From: JAAUUE01 sp943370025
GTDB taxonomy: Bacteria; Cyanobacteriota; Cyanobacteriia; Cyanobacteriales; JAAUUE01
Length of the DNA stretch: 64,000 bases
Direction of reading: 5' to 3'
NCBI GenBank assembly: GCA_943370025.1
Contig: CALRPI020000001.1
Location: forward strand, 1 to 64,000
Position numbers and translations under genes: made by a program. This document shows positions 1-7,956 of the stretch, piece after piece (the first letter of the stretch is position 1; each line of letters starts with the position of its first letter). The notes under the pieces are model-generated. The model saw nothing but the letters and a program-made list of their open reading frames with translations, made no database searches and was not told where the DNA came from.

Positions 1-64
1 CGATTCCTATCTCGTCTATTATTCCTGCTACGATTCCTAGATGGTCTAGGTTCGATACTTTCAT
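1..64 (-). CDS. transposase 5' end (IS1634/DUF4277 type), cut by window edge
   Basis: Reading the minus strand from the ATG at 64 gives 21 codons without a stop up to the window edge, starting MKVSNLDHLGIVAGIIDEIG. This closely resembles the conserved N-terminus (DUF4277 region) of IS1634-type transposases common in cyanobacteria. Purine-rich AGGAGGGAG lies upstream, rather far from the ATG. The rest of the element lies left of the window, so completeness cannot be judged. The assignment rests on recognition of a short N-terminus. Confidence 0.65.
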   Translation of the reverse strand, partial: MKVSNLDHLGIVAGIIDEIGI

Positions 65-303
65 CTCTGTATTAATTTCTCCCTCCTCTTTTCCCCTATC
101 TTCTCTCTAATTATTTTATCCTTCATTTATGAGCGGAATGTGGGTTATAGAGGGCGCAAAACCTTGCACCCCTATGGAAATCTTATTTACAGCGCTTTGT
201 ACTTTAAATGAACCAAAGGTTTTGCTCCGCGCGGCTCTCAACAAAACCTTTGGACCCCATACACTTGAAAAGTTCTATATATCAGGCATTTGTTGAAATG
301 GGA
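65..303. other. non-coding gap beside IS, with inverted repeat
   Basis: No gene is seen. Positions 213-224 (CCAAAGGTTTTG) and 242-253 form a perfect 12-bp inverted repeat. The TTACAGCGCTTTG at 187-199 resembles the end of repeat family B seen at 29576, so a diverged copy or the IS terminus may lie here. Confidence 0.5.
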
Positions 304-2046
304 TTAGATATCATCTTGGACTTCGATCGAGTAATTGTAGCCCTGCTCCGTGAGAAATAATTGCCGATGACGGGCGAAATCTTCTTCACAGGTTTGTAGA
401 GAAACTAAACTATAAAAGCTGGCGGTATGCCCATCGGATTTGGGGCGGAGAATCCTGCCAAGGCGCTGTGCTTCTTCTTGGCGGGAACCATACTTCCCTG
501 ATACCTGAATCAACACATCGGCATCGGGCAAATCCACTGCGAAATTGCCCACCCGCGAGAGAATCAAGCCGGGAATCTCTTGGTTGCGAAAGGCGGCATA
601 GAGGCGATCTCGATCAATTTGCTTCGTCTTGCCAGTAATCAAAGGCAGGTTGGTGATCTTAGCGATCGCCTCCAACTGGTCGATAAATTCCCCAATAATC
701 AGCAACCGATGACCCGCCTCTTTCTGCAATAAATTCTGCACCACCACTAATTTCTGGGGATTCTCCGCCGCAATCCGAAACTGTTGGCGACGGGGAGCGA
801 GGGCGTAGGTCATCTTTTGGGAAGCGCTTTGGGGAACCCGGATTTCTGTACAATCCGCCGTGGCAATAAACCCTTGTCCTTCCAATTCTCGCCACGGCAC
901 ATCGTAGCGCTTAGGACCAATCAGGGCGAAAACATCTCCTTCTTTGCCATCTTCACGGATTAAGGTGGCGGTCAAACCCAGCCGTCGTCGGGCTTGTAAT
1001 TCTGCCGTGATCCGAAATACTGGGGCAGGCAAGAGATGGACTTCATCATAGATAATCAGCCCCCACGATCGAGCATTAAACAACTCAAAATGGGGAAATT
1101 CATTTTTATCAAGTGACTCTTGATCTTCTTGAACTTGATCTTCCTGCTCCGCTTGAGCTGGCTTTTTGTGCGATCGATAACTCAGCATTTGGTAGGTGGA
1201 GAGAGTGATGGGAGCCGTTTTTTTGTTGTCACTAGTATACTCGGCGATCAAATCTGCGGTGAGGGTAGTTTTGTCTAAGATTTCCCTTTGCCACTGCCGC
1301 ACTGAGGTCAAGCTACTGGTGAGAATTAGGGTATTTTGTTGGACTAAACTCATCGCCAACATCCCCACAATGGTTTTCCCCGCTCCACAGGGTAGGACGA
1401 TCGTCCCACTGCCCCCCTTCACCTGTCCTCCTTGATAAAACGCTTCAGCAGCTTCTTTTTGATAGGAACGCAAGTTAAACGGCTGGTCGGTGGTGGTGCG
1501 ATCGCGGAGAGAGATAGCTAATTCTGTCCCTTCCACGTATCCCGCCAGATCCTCCGCCGGATAACCCACGGCTAATAGGGCTTGTTTGAGAATGCCCCGA
1601 TCGCCCGCATCGATCTGAAAGCAAAGTTCCCCCAGCCGCCGCCCCAAGATATGCCTGACGCGATCGTCTCGCACCAGAAGTTCAGCCAAGGGTTGGTCTG
1701 CCACTTGCAGTTGCAAACCCGGACTCACTGGATCAATTCTGGTAATCACCGTCAAACCATACCTACCGCCGAGGAGGGTGATTTCTTGGGCGATGGATTC
1801 AGGCATGGGATACTTAGCATAGTCCTGAAGTACCGTGATCATTTTCTCCACGGGCATTCCTGCTGCCCTAGCATTCCAGACACTCAAGGGTGTCAGTCGG
1901 TAGGTATGAATATGTTCTGGACTTTTGATCAATTCTGTAAAAGGGGCGATCGCTTCCCGTGCCTTGTCTGCGGTGGGAGCATGAACCTCTAGCAAAATTG
2001 AGCGATCACTCTGGACAATTAAGGCATTTTCAGCAACATAGGTCAT
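304..2046 (-). CDS. XPB/Rad25-type DEAD/DEAH-box helicase
   Basis: A superfamily 2 DNA helicase of the XPB/Ssl2 (ERCC3) type, expected to unwind or remodel DNA in repair or transcription. In the 580-residue form Walker A GAGKT is at about 221-225 and the DEVH box at about 334-337. Motif III follows (GLTATL), and motif VI (EAQRLGRILRPK) sits near the C-terminus. An N-terminal region of about 200 residues precedes the helicase core, as in XPB. The frame is open up to 2202, but the first 52 residues have no resemblance to the family and run into the 3' part of the upstream gene, so the ATG at 2046 (MTYVAENALIVQ) is preferred. It lies directly downstream of its probable partner (2123-3982), giving a two-gene operon. 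Confidence 0.85.
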   Translation of the reverse strand: MTYVAENALIVQSDRSILLEVHAPTADKAREAIAPFTELIKSPEHIHTYRLTPLSVWNARAAGMPVEKMITVLQDYAKYPMPESIAQEITLLGGRYGLTVITRIDPVSPGLQLQVADQPLAELLVRDDRVRHILGRRLGELCFQIDAGDRGILKQALLAVGYPAEDLAGYVEGTELAISLRDRTTTDQPFNLRSYQKEAAEAFYQGGQVKGGSGTIVLPCGAGKTIVGMLAMSLVQQNTLILTSSLTSVRQWQREILDKTTLTADLIAEYTSDNKKTAPITLSTYQMLSYRSHKKPAQAEQEDQVQEDQESLDKNEFPHFELFNARSWGLIIYDEVHLLPAPVFRITAELQARRRLGLTATLIREDGKEGDVFALIGPKRYDVPWRELEGQGFIATADCTEIRVPQSASQKMTYALAPRRQQFRIAAENPQKLVVVQNLLQKEAGHRLLIIGEFIDQLEAIAKITNLPLITGKTKQIDRDRLYAAFRNQEIPGLILSRVGNFAVDLPDADVLIQVSGKYGSRQEEAQRLGRILRPKSDGHTASFYSLVSLQTCEEDFARHRQLFLTEQGYNYSIEVQDDI

Positions 2047-2074
2047 AGATATAGTACTTTTAATGTAAATAGAA

Positions 2075-2114
2075 TTTGTGTGTGGGCTGAGCGGAGTCGA
2101 AGCCCACACACAAA
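2075..2114. repeat. 14-bp-arm hairpin between the two helicase genes
   Basis: Arms 2075-2088 and 2101-2114 are perfectly complementary. The loop GAGCGGAGTCGA matches a short motif (CTTCGACTNCGCTCA and its complement) that recurs as a loop or in spacers across the window. The hairpin could attenuate read-through into the helicase. Confidence 0.6.
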
Positions 2115-2122
2115 CTGCTTTA

Positions 2123-3982
2123 TTAATTAGGTTGGGGTAAGACGTAGCCCATTTGCCGGAGTGCCGTGCGAAATTTACTTTCTTGGGCTGAGAGGACGAC
2201 AAGGTGGCGATCGCCCGCTAACTGACAGAATTTTTTAGTCCGGGCATCACTGGAAATCAACAAGGCTAAATGGGCATTGGTACATTCAATCAAAACCGCA
2301 GCCCCCAGATATTGCAAACCCTGCGCCCGTTCTGCGGCATCCTTGAGAAACTGCTGCACCGTTGCTGGCAGGGGTTCAATACTCCTAGTTTCTAGTAGTT
2401 CTGTTAGCTCTTGGAGTCGATTCCCGTTTTCAATGGCGGCAAAGAGCTTGGGGCGATCGAGCCGCCACACCACATCGGAAACTTTTTGGGTGTAGAGATC
2501 CAGCACCATTGCATCGCCGGAGGCAATCCCTTCCCCTGCCACGACGATTTCCAGATTGGGCAAAACTCTTAGGGTCTGGTGCACTTCTACTACTGGAGGA
2601 GTATAGGTACTAGTCAAATCCAAACAATAGGCACCCAAAGCCGTGAGACGAAAAAAGGCTAAACCATCGTAGCGACTAAAGAAGGTCAGATCGTCAGTCC
2701 CCCAAAGCTCGCCATAATCTCTGGGGGCATGGCCAGGATCTGTATAGGCAACATCAATGATGCCTAGGGTGGCAGCATACTCAAATAACAGACAACGCAT
2801 ATATCTTTCTTGCAAAATAGCCCAATCACTACTCCCGGAATAGTGCAAGCTGCCATAACCAGATTCGGAAATGTAGAGACCTTCAACATCTCTAGTCACT
2901 TCAAATCTATTCCCAGAAGCCAAGACATAGCGACTAAAGGCAGCAAAGGAGATCCATTGATTCACTGGACAGGCTTTGAGGCTGGCCACGATCGCCGCTC
3001 TTCGCCCCGCCACTGCTGTCATCCCCCTTCCCCCCTTCCCAGTCTGCCCTTTAATGGCATCAATCCGCCGAAATTCATCAAAAGTAGTAGTCTTTAACCA
3101 ACGTTTCCAAGCAGTTTGGATAGATTTAGCTGGTGGTGATTGCAGAGCTTGTTGTCCAGCTTTGGTTAAAACTAATTTCTTCCCTGATAATTCGGCAAAT
3201 TTGCCTACTTGGAGGATTAAAGCCCAGGCAAAAGATTTGATCCCGCCAATTTCATCCATATCTCCTCGGCTTGTAGCTTCGGCTTTACGCTTCTCATCGT
3301 CATAAAAGTCTCCATTCTGCAATACCTTGGCGATCGTCTTCACCGTTGCTGCACTGGGCAAATAAGTTTTATCACTCACCGCTACTTTGCCCCCTTGGAT
3401 CAAGCGTAAAACCGCTATAAAATCTTGAGGAGCTTTGGTTTCCATTTCCTGATCAATAAAGGGAATTTCTTTTTCTATTAATTCTCTTTTGCGTGTCTCG
3501 AAGTTCCATTCTCGATATTTCATCGTAAGTTTTTCTGGCAGAGTCTCACCGATGTTTTTTAAGGCTGTTAGTTTAGGTTTAGGCACAAAACTTAATAACT
3601 CTTTGTGCAGATCGACAGGAATAATTCGATTGTAGAAAAACAAACACAGGCGGGAAGGATCCTTCACCCAGCCATAGCTAGAAACCACTCCCCAGTTAGG
3701 TGCCTGTCCATATTTTGCCGCAAATGCTTCAGGATCATGGGTTAAGTCAGCCCTATAGGTGGCTTCAGCCACTGCGGCTTTTTGTAAAGTATCTAATTGC
3801 TGCCAAACTTGTTGTAGTTTTGCTCCTTGCAGATGGCTATAGATTTCTTCTACTAATTCGGCTTTGCGGATCAGCTTATGATTTCCCGGCAGAAGTTTGT
3901 TGAGCTTTTTGAGGTCTTCAGCATTTGTTTGTTCGATCGCCTGTCGGAGGTTCAGGGGAGCATCTGTTCGGTAGCGCACCAT
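2123..3982 (-). CDS. helicase-associated protein, partner of XPB-type helicase (PF13625-like)
   Basis: A 619-residue protein with no catalytic motif I can see. Residues 1-60 look like a small helical DNA-binding module (NLRQAIEQTNAEDLKKLNKLL). The C-terminal 250 residues resemble the helicase-associated domain (PF13625 type) encoded beside XPB-like helicases in other bacteria, for example the Rv0862c/Rv0861c pair of mycobacteria. Its stop lies 76 bases before the helicase start on the same strand, supporting an operon and a protein-protein partnership, perhaps analogous to archaeal XPB-Bax1. The family assignment comes from neighbourhood and overall pattern; the function in DNA repair is inference. 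Confidence 0.7.
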   Translation of the reverse strand: MVRYRTDAPLNLRQAIEQTNAEDLKKLNKLLPGNHKLIRKAELVEEIYSHLQGAKLQQVWQQLDTLQKAAVAEATYRADLTHDPEAFAAKYGQAPNWGVVSSYGWVKDPSRLCLFFYNRIIPVDLHKELLSFVPKPKLTALKNIGETLPEKLTMKYREWNFETRKRELIEKEIPFIDQEMETKAPQDFIAVLRLIQGGKVAVSDKTYLPSAATVKTIAKVLQNGDFYDDEKRKAEATSRGDMDEIGGIKSFAWALILQVGKFAELSGKKLVLTKAGQQALQSPPAKSIQTAWKRWLKTTTFDEFRRIDAIKGQTGKGGRGMTAVAGRRAAIVASLKACPVNQWISFAAFSRYVLASGNRFEVTRDVEGLYISESGYGSLHYSGSSDWAILQERYMRCLLFEYAATLGIIDVAYTDPGHAPRDYGELWGTDDLTFFSRYDGLAFFRLTALGAYCLDLTSTYTPPVVEVHQTLRVLPNLEIVVAGEGIASGDAMVLDLYTQKVSDVVWRLDRPKLFAAIENGNRLQELTELLETRSIEPLPATVQQFLKDAAERAQGLQYLGAAVLIECTNAHLALLISSDARTKKFCQLAGDRHLVVLSAQESKFRTALRQMGYVLPQPN

Positions 3983-4111
3983 GATTTTTGGCTGGTTTAA
4001 TTGATTCAGGACTTAGAGATTGTTTAGTTAGAAATAATATAGCAACTCAACAGACAGACGACACAATAGATTGTGTCAAGCCTCATACCTCGATCATTCT
4101 CAACCCCTCTG

Positions 4112-4177
4112 ACAGCACTTTGCGTTCAAATGAGACACACCACAAATATGGACAGCCTTATCAATGTTGGGCTTGAC
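4112..4177. repeat. repeat family B, truncated copy
   Basis: Positions 4112-4177 match the first two thirds of the element at 29576-29682, including ACAGCACTTTGCGTTCAAAT and TATCAATGTTGGG, but lack the terminal hairpin. The rest of the gap 3983-4188 shows no gene. Confidence 0.75.
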
Positions 4178-4188
4178 CCTTGAGAAGA

Positions 4189-4479
4189 TTAAAGATTCAG
4201 AAAGTCAATTCTCGGCTCTAGGGTATCCTGCACCATCCCCACACCATTGAAACCCCAGCGCTGTAATAATCCTTTGACCTGCCCTTGGGGGACTGATTCC
4301 ACCGTGAAGCGATCGGCTAATCCCCCGCCGTGATGATTCAGATAGGTCATTGCCTCAAAATTTTCTCGAAATAGTAATAAATATCGGGGAGCATTAGGGT
4401 TATCTTGCCCTTGGGGTTGTACCACCAAGTAGCGCCCGCTTTCCCTAGCTAAGATCACATAATAGGTCTGAGATAGCAT
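4189..4479 (-). CDS. conserved cyanobacterial protein of unknown function, 96 aa
   Basis: A short soluble protein (MLSQTYYVILARESGRYLVV...). I do not recognise a named domain, but small proteins of this kind are found next to rpsJ in cyanobacteria. It is 103 bases downstream of rpsJ on the same strand, separated by a C-rich/G-rich repeat that may act as a partial terminator. There is no signal peptide or membrane segment. The reading frame is convincing; its role is unknown. Confidence 0.65.
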   Translation of the reverse strand: MLSQTYYVILARESGRYLVVQPQGQDNPNAPRYLLLFRENFEAMTYLNHHGGGLADRFTVESVPQGQVKGLLQRWGFNGVGMVQDTLEPRIDFLNL

Positions 4480-4512
4480 CTGTCAATCAATAGGAAAAAT
4501 TTAAGAAGATTC

Positions 4513-4549
4513 TTTCCCCCCCTTTTGAAGGGGGGCTAGGGGGAATCAA
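4513..4549. repeat. CCCCCTT..AAGGGGG-type hairpin repeat
   Basis: A palindrome of a C-run, TTTTGAA and a G-run followed by a GGGGGAATC tail. The same type recurs at 9208-9262, 11806-11862 and, inside a coding sequence, at 40989-41081. In this gap it sits 3' of rpsJ and could end or reduce transcription. Confidence 0.7.
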
Positions 4550-4582
4550 TGACTAATCATCAAACAGTAGGTTGGGACTATC

Positions 4583-4900
4583 TTACAATTTAACTTCGAT
4601 ATCTACCCCGGCTGGTAGGTCTAATTTCATCAGGGCATCGATCGTTTTTGCAGAAGGCTGATAAATATCAATAATCCGGCGGTGGGTGCGGGTTTCAAAA
4701 TGTTCACGGGAATCCTTATCTACGTGGGGTGAGCGGAGGAGGCAATAGATGCGCCGTCTGGTGGGCATGGGGATGGGTCCTACCGCAGTAGCATTAGTCC
4801 GATTAGCAGTATCGACAATTTTTTCACAGGAAGTATCTAAAAGACGACGATCGAAAGCTTTGAGGCGAATCCGAATTTTTTGTTGGGTCAAGGTAGCCAT
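4583..4900 (-). CDS. rpsJ: 30S ribosomal protein S10
   Basis: 105 residues, full length for bacterial S10/NusE. It has the family pattern IRIRLKAFDRRLLD at the N-terminus, then GPIPMPTRRR and SPHVDKDSREHFETRTHRRI. S10 is part of the small subunit head and also serves as NusE in antitermination complexes. In many cyanobacteria rpsJ follows tuf in the rpsL-rpsG-fusA-tuf operon. Here the upstream gene is a divergent hydrolase, so rpsJ stands apart with its own promoter region in 4901-5184. Confidence 0.97.
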   Translation of the reverse strand: MATLTQQKIRIRLKAFDRRLLDTSCEKIVDTANRTNATAVGPIPMPTRRRIYCLLRSPHVDKDSREHFETRTHRRIIDIYQPSAKTIDALMKLDLPAGVDIEVKL

Positions 4901-5050
4901 AGTTTTTCTGCGGTTTCTTTAATTTTCTAGGTTCAGATATTTAGTAGCATATAATACAGGTCGAGAAATATGCCTTATCCATGATAGTCCTCTTTGTCAC
5001 TCTTTGATCGCTCTCAATCGGGTTTTTGGATAATAAGTTTTAGAATAGGG

Positions 5051-5150
5051 TAGGACTTACGTATTGCCAATGAATGATCTGGAGTTATGGACGTTTTTGT
5101 GGGCTTCGACTCCGCTCAGCCCGCAAAAACATCCAAATACTTAAGTCCTA
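5051..5150. repeat. palindromic repeat family E, copy 2
   Basis: About 100 bp bounded by TAGGACTTACGTAT at the left and its near complement ATACTTAAGTCCTA at the right. The centre is a hairpin (GTTTTTGTGGGCT / AGCCCGCAAAAAC) with the CTTCGACTCCGCTC loop motif. It resembles the copy at 18238-18328. It lies in the divergent promoter region between rpsJ and the hydrolase. Confidence 0.65.
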
Positions 5151-5184
5151 TAGGGTTAAAAATGCTCAGGAGTGAAAAGTATCA

Positions 5185-6156
5185 GTGAACGGAACTACAC
5201 AAGGAACCAATCCTCTCCACTGGCAGCAACGGGTTGGCAATCAACGGGATTGGGTCTGGCGAGGGTGGCGGATTCGGTATACCTACCAGCGATCGCTCTC
5301 CCCTAATGCCACACCGATCCTGCTGATCCACGGCTTTGGAGCTTCGATCGGTCATTGGCGACACAACCTCTCGGCTTTGGCAGAAAACCATACCGTTTAT
5401 GCCTTAGACTTACTTGGTTTTGGCGGCTCCACCAAGGCAGCGACCACCTATAAAATTGATCTCTGGGTGGATTTAGTTTACGAATTTTGGCAGACCTTCA
5501 TCCGACAGCCAGCAGTATTGATGGGGAATTCCATTGGTTCTTTAGTTTGTCTAGGTTTAGCAGGCGAATATCCCCAGATGGTTAAGGGGGTGGTGATGCT
5601 AAATCTGCCAGATTTTTCTGTCCGGGAAGAAATGATCCCTAGTTGGTTGCAACCCATTGTGGGAGTGATCGAAGGGGCATTTACCTCACCAATCCTCATC
5701 AAGCCCATGTTTTATTTTCTCCGCCGTCCCCCCATGGTGAAAAAATGGGCTGGAATGGCGTACCACAAGGTAGAAGCAATTACCGAGGAATTAGTCGAAA
5801 TTCTAGCCAGTCCAGCACAGGATAGCGGCTCTGCCCATACCTTTGCGGCTCTGTTTCAAGCCATGAGCAGGAGTAGTTTTGCACCTAAGGTGAGTGGCAT
5901 TCTGCCCCATCTAGAAATGCCCCTGCTATTGCTCTGGGGCAAGCACGATCGCATGGTTCCTCCCGGACTGGTCAAGAGATTCACCGCCATGAACCCTAAC
6001 TTAGAAGTGGTAGAGTTAGCAGCAGGTCATTGTCCCCATGATGAATGTCCCGAAATTGTGAATCCTCTCTTACTAGAATGGTTGTCTCGCCATCAGGTAT
6101 CCCTAGAAATAGCAACACCTCAAGAAGAATTACCCGTTGCAGATTTTCTATCTTAA
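5185..6156 (+). CDS. alpha/beta-fold hydrolase
   Basis: A 323-residue alpha/beta hydrolase with an intact catalytic triad by pattern: nucleophile Ser116 in GNSIGS, Asp255 in WGKHDRMVP and His282 in AAGHCPHD. The oxyanion loop is HGFG at 49-52. The start is GTG at 5185, preceded by AGGAG. The substrate is unknown. The family in cyanobacteria and plastids includes esterases and pheophytinase-like enzymes, and a cap region at about 145-235 would set specificity. It is followed 25 bases later by the channel gene on the same strand, so the two are probably co-transcribed. Confidence 0.85.
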   Translation: MNGTTQGTNPLHWQQRVGNQRDWVWRGWRIRYTYQRSLSPNATPILLIHGFGASIGHWRHNLSALAENHTVYALDLLGFGGSTKAATTYKIDLWVDLVYEFWQTFIRQPAVLMGNSIGSLVCLGLAGEYPQMVKGVVMLNLPDFSVREEMIPSWLQPIVGVIEGAFTSPILIKPMFYFLRRPPMVKKWAGMAYHKVEAITEELVEILASPAQDSGSAHTFAALFQAMSRSSFAPKVSGILPHLEMPLLLLWGKHDRMVPPGLVKRFTAMNPNLEVVELAAGHCPHDECPEIVNPLLLEWLSRHQVSLEIATPQEELPVADFLS

Positions 6157-6180
6157 CTGCCTTGGAGTTGAATCATTTTT

Positions 6181-6990
6181 ATGCCGACCCGCCAACAAGT
6201 AGCTCTTTACTTAGAAGATATAGAAAACCCTTGGGGCAGAGCCTTTAATCTGATTATTATTGGCTTGATCCTACTATCTTCAGGAATTTTTGTATTAGAA
6301 ACCTATCCCATCTCTGGACAACTCCGCTCAATTTTTCAGGTGATTAGTCAAATAACTTTTGTAATTTTCACCAGTGAATATCTACTCAGGCTCTGGTGTG
6401 CTGAGGATAGAGTCAAGTTTGTCTTCCATCCTCTCTCCCTACTTGATGTGGTGGTGCTCCTTTCCTACTTTACTGCGGGAATTGCCGATATGAGATTTAT
6501 TCGGGTGTTTCGATCGCTCCGCATTCTCCGCCTAATTAGGTTTGTGGAAGTCAAAACTTCCCTCTTAAAAATTAGTAGCAATGATGGCAAAATCTTCACC
6601 CGAATTATTTTTACCCTCCTGACGATTATCTTTGTCTACTCTGGTTTAATTTATCAAGTAGAGCATCCAGTCAATCCCCAAGATTTTCGGACTTTTCTTG
6701 ATTCAGTATATTTCTCGATCGCCACCATGACCACCGTTGGCTTTGGCGATGTGACACCAGTTTCTCAACTGGGCAGATTGCTGACAGTGCTGATGATTCT
6801 CACCGGGATAATTCTCATCCCATGGCAGGTAGGAGACTTGATTAAGCAACTCGTAAAATCTTCTAACCAAAAGCAAATACCTTGTCATCAATGCGGCTTA
6901 ACTATTCACGATCAAGACGCTAACTTTTGCAAAAATTGCGGTACTCAACTAATCCAAGAATTGGCTTTAGAACTCAGCAACAAAAAATAG
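6181..6990 (+). CDS. voltage-gated K+ channel with C-terminal zinc ribbon
   Basis: A 269-residue six-helix ion transport protein of the Kv/Kch type. S4 is visible at about 104-120 with arginines every third residue (RFIRVFRSLRILRLIR). The K+ selectivity filter TTVGFGD is at about 184-190. Membrane helices span roughly 20-40, 50-70, 84-100, 137-157 and 197-217. Unusually, the tail carries a CxxC...CxxC zinc ribbon (Cys235, 238, 250, 253) in place of an RCK or cyclic-nucleotide domain. It would reside in the plasma or thylakoid membrane. The ribbon might sense metal or redox state; that is inference. Confidence 0.88.
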   Translation: MPTRQQVALYLEDIENPWGRAFNLIIIGLILLSSGIFVLETYPISGQLRSIFQVISQITFVIFTSEYLLRLWCAEDRVKFVFHPLSLLDVVVLLSYFTAGIADMRFIRVFRSLRILRLIRFVEVKTSLLKISSNDGKIFTRIIFTLLTIIFVYSGLIYQVEHPVNPQDFRTFLDSVYFSIATMTTVGFGDVTPVSQLGRLLTVLMILTGIILIPWQVGDLIKQLVKSSNQKQIPCHQCGLTIHDQDANFCKNCGTQLIQELALELSNKK

Positions 6991-7025
6991 ACATCTATGC
7001 CGCACTTCGTACGGCACAAATGTCT
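6989..7025. terminator. bidirectional hairpin terminator candidate
   Basis: Just after the channel stop, AGACAT..TGCCG pairs with CGGCA..ATGTCT around the short loop CACTTCGTA. It lies between two convergent genes. No strong T-run follows. Confidence 0.55.
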
Positions 7026-7070
7026 CTCAAATTCAATGTCTATTCGTATATTATCTTGGTGATTATTATC

Positions 7071-7619
7071 CTAAGGATTAGTCGCTTGAGCTTCTAATCT
7101 TTGCTTCAGAACTGCCAACTGATCTGCCCAGCGGGGATCTGGTTGAATACTCTCAGCATCACCACTACTAGTAGTACTTCCCGCTGCCCGCTTGCTGTTT
7201 TTCTTACCACCACCGCTGCTGCTGCCACGATCGCTACTGCTGCGATCGCTCCGGCGATTACTTTTGCTAGGAGCAGGAATATTACTTCTTTCACTAGCGA
7301 TCGTCGGTTTTTCTACGGTGGAAACTTCTTTCTCTTCGCCATTCCCTTCTTCATCTTCACCACCCTTACTGCGGGGGAGAGCTTTTTCAATTTTCAAGAC
7401 TATTTCTTTGAAGGTTTGACCATTAAATTTCTCAATAATTTGATCCGCTAATTCATCAGTAGGAACCGTCACGAAGGCAAAACCACGGCATTTGCCAGTT
7501 TTCCGATCCTTGATTACTTTAGTTGTCACCGTATCACCCACTTCTGCAAAAACAGCGTGTAATTCATCACGGTTAACTTCTTCTTTGGGTAAATTACCAA
7601 CATATAAACGCACAGACAT
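7071..7619 (-). CDS. RNA-binding protein, RRM domain with Ser/Arg/Gly-rich tail
   Basis: 182 residues. Residues 1-82 form one RRM with RNP2 LYVGNL (about 5-10) and RNP1 CRGFAFVTV (about 44-52). The rest is a low-complexity tail with SNRRSDRSSSDRGSSSGGG and acidic EEGNGEEKE, ending in a short conserved-looking segment (DPRWADQLAVLKQRLEAQA). Cyanobacterial Rbp proteins bind RNA and several are cold-induced. This tail is longer than the glycine tail of classic Rbp proteins. AGGAGGT lies just upstream of the ATG at 7619. The long leader in 7620-7956 would fit cold or RNA-level regulation, which is inference. Confidence 0.88.
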   Translation of the reverse strand: MSVRLYVGNLPKEEVNRDELHAVFAEVGDTVTTKVIKDRKTGKCRGFAFVTVPTDELADQIIEKFNGQTFKEIVLKIEKALPRSKGGEDEEGNGEEKEVSTVEKPTIASERSNIPAPSKSNRRSDRSSSDRGSSSGGGKKNSKRAAGSTTSSGDAESIQPDPRWADQLAVLKQRLEAQATNP

Positions 7620-7956
7620 GAAAGTACCTCCTAGGGAACTTAGTAAAAAAATACTGACGAAATCAATGATTTGTCAGATAGAATTATCGACTGTACATAA
7701 ATGCACAGGTCACTAATAAACTCAACTAGCCGAAACCTGATGACCCTAAACAAATTCTTGACCTCTTGCACTAGCTCCCATAACCTGACAGGTCAAGAGT
7801 GTCATAATTAATTTGTCAAAAATTCCTAGGGAAAATAAATCAGACATTTGCAACATTTTTGCTATAAATTGAGGGATTTAAACGGGAAATCTTTAATGAA
7901 TTTAAGCTACTAGCAGGAACGGCTCCATCTAATCTTTACCGAAAAGAGTCATTCTA
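7620..7956. other. non-coding 5' region of the RRM gene
   Basis: No gene is seen on either strand. It holds the RRM gene's ribosome-binding site near 7630 and an AT-rich leader or promoter. It also separates that gene from wecB, which ends at 7957 on the same strand. Confidence 0.5.

Noticed and set aside
4513..4549. Rho-independent terminator for rpsJ
   Set aside because: The hairpin is strong, but the same repeat also occurs in coding sequence and lacks a clean T-run, so I call it a repeat and not a terminator.
7106..7451. Frames on both strands in the RRM gene tail
   Set aside because: They are shadows of the Ser/Arg/Gly-rich coding tail.
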